NCBI GenBank assembly: GCA_015039365.1
Contig: WION01000017.1
Span: 372,001 to 436,000, forward strand
Length of the DNA stretch: 64,000 bases
Source of the DNA: Amanita rubescens
Taxonomy: Eukaryota; Basidiomycota; Agaricomycetes; Agaricales; Amanitaceae
Direction: 5' to 3'
Shown here: positions 57,995 to 64,000 of the stretch, in pieces
How the letters are laid out: each line of letters opens with the position of its first letter
Numbering within the stretch: the first letter of the stretch is position 1
Position numbers and translations under genes: made by a program
The notes under the pieces: model-generated
Databases searched by the model: none
What the model was told of the DNA's origin: nothing
The model's input: the letters and a program-made list of their open reading frames with translations, nothing else

Positions 57995-58337
57995 TGTAAC
58001 AACGAAACGGAGACTGTGGTGTGCAGTCTCCGATGATCCGATGCGGCCGATGGAGTTCGGCAGCACCAAAGGGTGCTCGTCCACTTCGGTCGCACTCGTC
58101 GGGGCTCGGGAATAGTGAACTCAAGTGAGGGGTAGTAAAAGCTGTATAACAAACTATCTAAGACATGACTATATACGACATGCCTCGTGTACTACGTGTG
58201 TCCGATCCGAAACGGTTGAGTCCGACACATCGGAGCTGTCGGAAGTTGTCAGAACCGTCGGAACAGGGTCCCGAGGTCGAGGGTTCGAGTCCGCGATGAG
58301 GTAGTGAGTACAACATACCCGGAATCGGTACGTTACA
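57995..58337 (-). repeat. LTR of the nested element, left copy
   Basis: 343 bp, TGTAAC...GTTACA. Differs from the right copy at five positions, all transitions, three of them at CpG. Contains GGTTCGAGTCC at 58282-58292. Confidence 0.85.
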
Positions 58338-60016
58338 CCTGCTCACCAGTTTTGAATGTTGACGTCACCGTCAACCTGCATCGGGTCGGTGGATGAACGA
58401 GGTGAAGTGTCGGAAGCGGAGTGTCCGAGTCGGAAGGGCAGCAGAAGTCCGTGATTGAACAAGACGGAATGTCGGCATCGACAGAAGGGGCATCAGAGGT
58501 GAGACGTAGTGTCGACGGCGTCCGATTGTGCGTAGGTAGTCGCAAACAGGGGAGTCGGGGATGGCGATAGGGTTCAGGAAGTGTCAGAGGTCTCAGTGGC
58601 AGTCGGCGTGCTGCGGATGCTGTCGGGATGTGGAGGAGGGGCGTGTCGAGGTGCGGATAGCAGATGGCGTGTCGGCGGTGGTCATCATAGGCGGTAGAAA
58701 ATGTCGGCGAGGAGGGGCGCAACTCCCCCGATCGCGGTCATCCCAGTAATCCAATCAAAAGCACTGACCCCTTGCATTGAGGCTGCTAAGTTGTTTCCTG
58801 AGACGCCGTCGGCGCAATACGGTATTAAAGAAAGGCGGAGGCGAAGTCGGTAAAATCGGCGGTGCTAGTCGAGTCATAAGGGGCCTAATGTGAGTCCTGC
58901 GTTGTGCGTACTGATATCCGTTATCCGAGTCTGTCCCAACATCCCCCACACTCCGTTAACAATTTGAGGCGATAAGGCTGAGCGGAGGCGATGGCGATGG
59001 TGATGAGACGTGTTTGAGGGTCCTATGAGCGTGAGATGTAGCCGTCTGAACGAATACGGCTACGCCGTATCCCGATCCTGGGTAGAAAGAAAAAAAAAAG
59101 GCTGAAAAAAAAAAGATCTTGACTCGCATGCGTCGGAGGAATGGCGGTAGCATATGCCGGGTACTGGTGGCATCCGAAAGGCATAGGATGTGGCGGCGGA
59201 CAGCTGTAGCAAGTGCGATACGTGAAAGGAGAGGCAGCAGCGTGATCTACACGAGGTGATAAGGCAAGGAGCGCAGTCCGAATAATGAAGGGTCGGGTTG
59301 GCGTGGAATAATGACGACTGGCTGGGATGTACTCCGAAGGTATCCGATGCATGGCGAAATGCGTGCTGCAAGGCGGCTTCTGCGGATGAGCTGCGATAGT
59401 GGCGGATGGGTTCCGATGGGCTGCGACTGCGCTGGGGTGCTCCGATAAGGCTGGGACGAAGACTGCGTCAAGCGGCGGGACGCGATACAGGGGTAGTGCA
59501 TGCGGATGACACGTGCTGAAAGGTGGTGCATGCGGACGGTCTGCAGTAATGACTGATGGGATCCGATGGCTTCAATAAGGCAGCAGCGGTGTGTAGGCAT
59601 CGAGTGGTGAGTCAGAGGAGCAGCTGGGGAACGATGTGGCTAGCAGATCGGAGTCGGTGAGTGCAAAGGGCAGGAGGGAGTGTCGCTGTGCATGTCGGAA
59701 GGTTGGAATGCAGAAGCAGGGGTGCGATGGCATCCGATAGCGGTGTGGCAGGCTGTAGACGTCGTGTGGCGTGCTTGGCGGACTTCCAATGGTATCTGAT
59801 GGAATCCGATAAGGGCATGACAGACTGTAGACGTCGTATAGCGGGCTCAGCGGGCTGAAATGCAGTGGCAGTGCGCTTTGGCGTGACCAGTAGGTGTATC
59901 GGCGAATAGGAATGAGCCAGTGGGGCCGTCCAGGTAGAATGAGACCTCCGGGGTCGTTTATGAATGAAAAACGGGGTTGAGTGCGATCCAAAATGGACCG
60001 AGCGGTGGGCTCCAGT

Positions 60017-60359
60017 TGTAACAACGAAACGGAGACTGTGGTGTGCAGTCTCCGATGATCCGATGCGGCCGATGGAGTTCGGCAGCACCAAAGGGTGCTC
60101 GTCCACTTCGGTCGCACTCGTCGGGGCTCGGGAATAGTGAACTCAAGTGAGGGGTAGTAAAAGCTGTATAACAAACTATCTAAGACATGACTACACACGA
60201 CATGCCTCGTGTACTACGTGTGTCTGATCCGAAACGGTTGAGTCCGACACATCGGAGCTGTCGGAAGTTGTCGGAACCGTCGGAACAGGGTCCCGAGGTC
60301 GAGGGTTCGAGTCCGCGATGAGGTAGTGAGTACAACGTACCCGGAATCGGTACGTTACA
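60017..60359 (-). repeat. LTR of the nested element, right copy
   Basis: 343 bp, same ends as the left copy; GGTTCGAGTCC at 60304-60314. Confidence 0.85.
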
Positions 60360-60504
60360 ACGGCTCGGAGAACGTCTACAGTTCTCTGGGAGTAAGTCAT
60401 CTAAATCCAAATTTTGTGGAGGGCGGTTAGGTTCCTCTTGAGGAATCGCCTCCCAGATCGGACCAAGATCTTCAGTAATTATATCTGCAGTCTTTCCTTT
60501 GCGC

Positions 60505-60832
60505 TGTAACAACGAAACGGAGGTTGCGTTGGGTGCAACCTCCGAGGCTCGGTGTTTGCCGAGCGAGTTCGGCAGCACCGAAAGGTGCTCGTCCGAGTTC
60601 GGTCGCACTCTCGGGGCTCGGAAATGTAGAAGTGAAGTGCGGGGGAGGAAAAGAATGTATAAAGAACTAACTACGACAATCTATATACTGTGTACCTCGT
60701 GTACTACGTGCGCTACTCGGTCCGGGACGTATCCGATGCCGAGGTTGGGGGTCCGAGGTGTCGGAGGTCCGAGTCCGGAAGACGGAAGGGTTTCAGTATC
60801 GATTCCAGCATAGCCGGAATCGATACGTTACA
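60505..60832. repeat. Solo LTR related to the nested element
   Basis: 328 bp, starting TGTAACAACGAAACGGAG and ending GATACGTTACA, with a perfect 4-bp duplication GCGC at 60501-60504 and 60833-60836. It shares long stretches with the 343-bp LTRs (GTTCGGCAGCACC, CTCGTGTACTACGTG) but is clearly diverged, so it is a separate insertion of a related subfamily. Confidence 0.85.
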
Positions 60833-63800
60833 GCGCGGAAACCTGTTTTCAAAGAATGTAGCCTGGGAGGATATGACCAGTGTGTTTGTCGATGTCATGA
60901 ACCTATAGCCTTTGGTTCCTGATTCATATCCTACAAAAGTGCATAAAACGGATTCCTCAGACAGCTTATCCGGTCTCCGTTGATCAGGGATAAATACCCA
61001 GGCTTCACATCCAAATACTCGAAAGTATGATACGTCTGGTTTTTTATTAAGAAGATTTTCCAGAGGGGTCTTCCATTTAGTCCGTTTTAGGGGAGTGCGG
61101 TTGTACACATGCACAGCTGTTCTGAATGAGAATTCCCACCAAGATTTCGGACATCCTGCATCTAATCGCATAGCTTCAGCTTTGTCTGTCAAAGTCTGAT
61201 TCATGCGTTCAACGCGACCATTTTGTTGTGGGGTGTAAGGAGCTGTCTGTTGATGTTTAATTCCTTTGGATTTAAGGAATTCTTCAAAGGCTTTATTTAC
61301 AAATTCCCCCCCTCGATCAGAACGGAGGTGAGAAATAGGTTGTTTAGGATCTACAAACTCATTATACCATCCGGTAAAATATTCTAGAGTTTGATCTTTG
61401 GTTTTTAATAAACCAATCCACGTATACGAGGTGAAATCGTCAACGATAACACCAATATATTTGTATTTGTGGTAGGATATGGCCGGTACGGTCATAAGAT
61501 CCATATGGAGTAACTCAAAGGGACGAGTAGCTCTCTTTGAAGACAGTTTATAAGGTTTTGCCTTCATTTTGCCTTTTAGACAACCTTCACAACGTAGTTT
61601 TCCTTCTGGAAGTATAACTTCTTTCCATCCATTGACATTTAACGGTATTTTCGAAAAGACTTCGTTAGATGGATGACCAAAACGTTTATGCCAGGTCTCG
61701 TAGTCTAATAATTTTTCTATAGACTCTGCGTTTGGTTTCTTTGTCGGTCTTCCAAGAATCAATTTAGAATTCCTGTTGGCTAAGCCAGGACTGGAAACCA
61801 GTGTAGGATTCATTATAATAATCCTTCCTCGAGCGTAAACTAATGTATCATCGGGCATAAGATAATGTCCTTCAATACATGTTCTACCCGAGTCTGTAAA
61901 GGAAAAGACTACCATCTTTTCATCTTGTTTACAAGTCAATCCTTGTCGGATTAATCTGCCGTTTGAAATCAAGCGTGCAGTTGCCCGTGGCATATAAAGA
62001 ACAGGGAAGAGCTTTACGAGTGTTGTTTCTCCTGTGGATAACTTGTGTTCAAGAATAACTGTGCCAAGTCCCTCAAGATGATCTAAACCATTAGCAGTTT
62101 TAACACTGTGGTTTTCATTTGCAGGAAATTCTCTGTATTCAGAGAAGTCTTTCCTACTAAAGGTAAAGTGATCAGATGCACCAGAGTCACACATCCATAG
62201 TGTGTCTCCAGTACGTTTTTCAACACATTCCGGACAGGGACATGTCGGATGTACTTTATCCTTAAATTTTCTTTTATTGACCGCTAAACATGTAAAAGGT
62301 TTCTTAAACATGTTACCAATATTATATGATCGTTCAATCATATTTGCTTTGTAAATGGCAGTATTACTCGACTTATCTCTTACGAGGCAGGTTTCGTCAA
62401 AATTTTCTTTATAATTTATACTATCATATAGTACAGATTGTTCAAAGAAGGAATTTATAGTACGACGATGATGTCCCAATTTAGGGAACACCATTTTCAT
62501 CGCTGCCTCTATAAAGAGAAAGTTAGCCATTTCCAGCTTCTTAATGGTTTCATACCATTGTTCGCCGTTATCTTCATAGTAATAATCATCATAATATAGT
62601 TCAGCTTCCTGATCTATATCCATATTTTTGTAATCGATATCGTCTGACGATATCCCCATTCCTCGGTTCGATTTATAGGACTCAAAGTCCTGTTCGTCCT
62701 TTTCTCTTTGTTTGCCTTTGCTAGAGCCGGCAACTGGCTCAGTGATGTCATAAGGCCCAATACGGGCGACGGTATGTGCAGAACTCATGGTATGTTCTGC
62801 GGCTTTGGCAGCCTTTTTCTCGGCTGCATCTGCCTTTCGGCGTTCTCGGTTCCTCTCCCAGTTAGGACCACGTGTTTGGCCCTCAACTTTACCCGGCCAA
62901 TTTTGATTTGCCGGAGGAGCAGTAGGAGCCGGTGTCTGAGTGCCTTGTGGAGGCCTAGAATAAGGCCTCCCCCCACGTCCACGACCTGCTCCGCGGCCAC
63001 GTCCGCGAGCACGTCCTCGTCCTCGACCACGTACTTGTTGCCATGGTTGCTGCTGTTGTTGCGACATATTAGCTGTCACGGCAGATTCAGGGTGCCTTCG
63101 GCGCCACTCATTCTGAATTAAGGGAAGTATCCCTTGGATCGTAAGATCCGATGGTTCTGTTGTGGCTAGAACCACAGCGGCAAAATTGTCCCAATGACGG
63201 GGGACAGCTGAAAGTACAATCATTGCCTGTACATTTGCAGGCAATGTAATTCCGCTTGATGCTAAGCGGTTTATGATGGTGAGGAGGTCGTTTAAGGATT
63301 GTGTGGGATCCTTTTTATCTTGGAATTTCCAATTTATTGCTAATTGGAAATCATTGTAAATACCGGCAGACGTTGTCACACTGTATTGTTCTGCTAAGTT
63401 CTGCCATAGAACTCAGGCAGAAACAACATGTTCATTGATCTGCTGTATAGTAGCAGTACATTTCATGTTTATGGATCCGAGGATGCGATCATCCTCGACG
63501 ACCCAATCGTCATAGGCCTTTTTGATAGCCTCTGCATCATCAATCATTTGTTGAGTGATGGCTGGTTGTGCCGGTTGTGCTGGCATTGCGGGTATCGCAT
63601 CTTCAGTTTCCGTTTCCGGAACTGCTGCTGTTGCTGGAACAGCTGGAACAAAGGCTTGAACCCCTGTGTCCAGATAGAATTGTTCCAAAGGCGTTATCCG
63701 TCTCGGACGAACATAATCGGTTTTTAGGTACCGATATAAACCTTTGGTTTGTAATAGGAAACGCATCATACGTTCCCATTCTTTATAGTTAGTTCCATTC

Positions 63801-63841
63801 AAAACGGGAATGGAACTAGGAATCGTCAAGTCATTAGACAT
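60833..63841 (-). pseudogene. Copia polyprotein, Gag, protease and integrase part
   Basis: Starts MSNDLTIPSSIPVLNG (Gag) at 63841. An in-frame TGA at 63413-63415 interrupts Gag; the same frame continues on the other side through an Arg/Gly-rich tract (RGRGRARGRGRG), the aspartic protease DSGAS (about 62175), a zinc-binding region (HKRFGHPS, CEGC) and the integrase catalytic core (DLM, DRGGEF, AERMN-like RVERMNQ) to the solo LTR. No CCHC zinc knuckle is seen in Gag. Stop plus insertions make this copy inactive in isolation. Confidence 0.8.
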
Positions 63842-64000
63842 GTTAGACGAGGAAGGCGGAGGTGATGATTATAATATAGGCGGTTAAAAGACGCCAAAAG
63901 AAACGGAAGTTTCTTTGATTTTCGAGGTTTTCGACCTCTTGGTTATCTCTTTCGAGATTACGGCGTGTACGCCTATTTGCTATGTGTTGGGCTACTGAAG
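63842..64000 (-). other. Leader of the copia element
   Basis: Non-coding sequence 5' of Gag on the minus strand, with an inverted pair around GAAACTTCCGTTTC; the primer-binding site and 5' LTR are expected beyond the window. Confidence 0.4.

Larger units (their letters stand above)
57995..60359 (-). mobile_element. Non-autonomous LTR retroelement nested in copia
   Basis: Two 343-bp LTRs (57995-58337 and 60017-60359) flank about 1.68 kb with no recognisable protein. Orientation is inferred as minus: next to the right LTR the minus strand reads AC then TGGAGCCCACCG, a primer-binding-site-like sequence, and next to the left LTR GGTGAGCAGG precedes the LTR. Flanking 4-mers are ATGG and ACGG, a target duplication with one change. 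The interior contains imperfect tandem copies of GTAGACGTCGT-containing units near 59750-59850. LARD/TRIM-like by size. Confidence 0.75.
54940..64000 (-). mobile_element. Ty1/copia retrotransposon, nested insertions, truncated by the window edge
   Basis: Gag starts at 63841, then protease, integrase, reverse transcriptase and RNase H in copia order, ending at 55294 before the 3' LTR. Two LTR insertions (57995-60359 and 60505-60832) interrupt the coding region between integrase and reverse transcriptase. The 5' LTR is beyond position 64000; 63842-64000 is its leader. Confidence 0.85.

Noticed and set aside
58270..58300. Possible tRNA gene in the LTR
   Set aside because: Only the T-arm-like sequence is present; no acceptor stem, D-arm or anticodon arm folds around it.
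58339..60016. Several 100-200 aa frames inside the nested LTR element
   Set aside because: They derive from short internally repeated GC-rich sequence, are open in more than one frame, and show no gag or pol motif.
60180..60608. 142-aa minus-strand open frame
   Set aside because: It is a chance read-through of LTR, a copia fragment (60364-60500) and a second LTR, not a gene.

Overview
The window is nuclear DNA of a filamentous fungus, most likely a basidiomycete of the Agaricomycetes. Genes are split by many 45-70 bp GT-AG introns, there is a fungal nitrate-assimilation cluster, a fungal NLR with TPR repeats, an LTR-retrotransposon nest, and several lineage-specific small-protein families. 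The species cannot be named from the sequence. All gene models below were spliced by hand; where the summed exons keep one open frame this is stated.

Left end (0.4-10 kb): three intact and two decayed copies of an unrecognised 144-146 aa protein family, all on the minus strand, each with a tiny first exon. The array is split by about 6.5 kb that holds a plus-strand NB-ARC/TPR NLR gene. The NLR gene lies in a sharply bounded segment almost without CpG. From 10.7 to 16.7 kb is a complete 20-exon GCN2-type eIF2alpha kinase (1648 codons), followed by an EthD-domain protein (17.1-17.6 kb).

Middle (18-28 kb): gene-poor, with a frameshifted relic of a CorA-like gene, two diverged copies of a small basic-protein gene (19.2 and 26.7 kb) with matching downstream sequence, one 80-aa protein, one short predicted secreted peptide, and long stretches without a supportable gene.

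Nitrate cluster (28-43.6 kb): two NRT2-type nitrate transporters (minus strand), a decayed third copy, nitrate reductase and nitrite reductase (plus strand). Together they import nitrate and reduce it to ammonium. The reductase carries a tandem duplication in its hinge, and transporter copy 1 has lost the splice donor used by copy 2. A 2.2 kb block of decayed coding sequence flanked by 30-bp direct repeats lies between the transporters.

Right part (43.7-54.3 kb): a low-complexity conserved protein, an intact CorA-like membrane protein whose reading frame needs a 2-nt microexon, a mitochondrial-type hotdog thioesterase, and a dispersed family of three intact and two decayed secreted-protein genes. 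The secreted family shares a three-exon structure and upstream elements.

Right end (54.4-64 kb): a LINE 3' remnant, then a Ty1/copia element on the minus strand that runs off the window. It is interrupted by a 2.4 kb non-autonomous LTR element and by a related solo LTR, both with 4-bp target duplications. No tRNA, rRNA or CRISPR array was seen.
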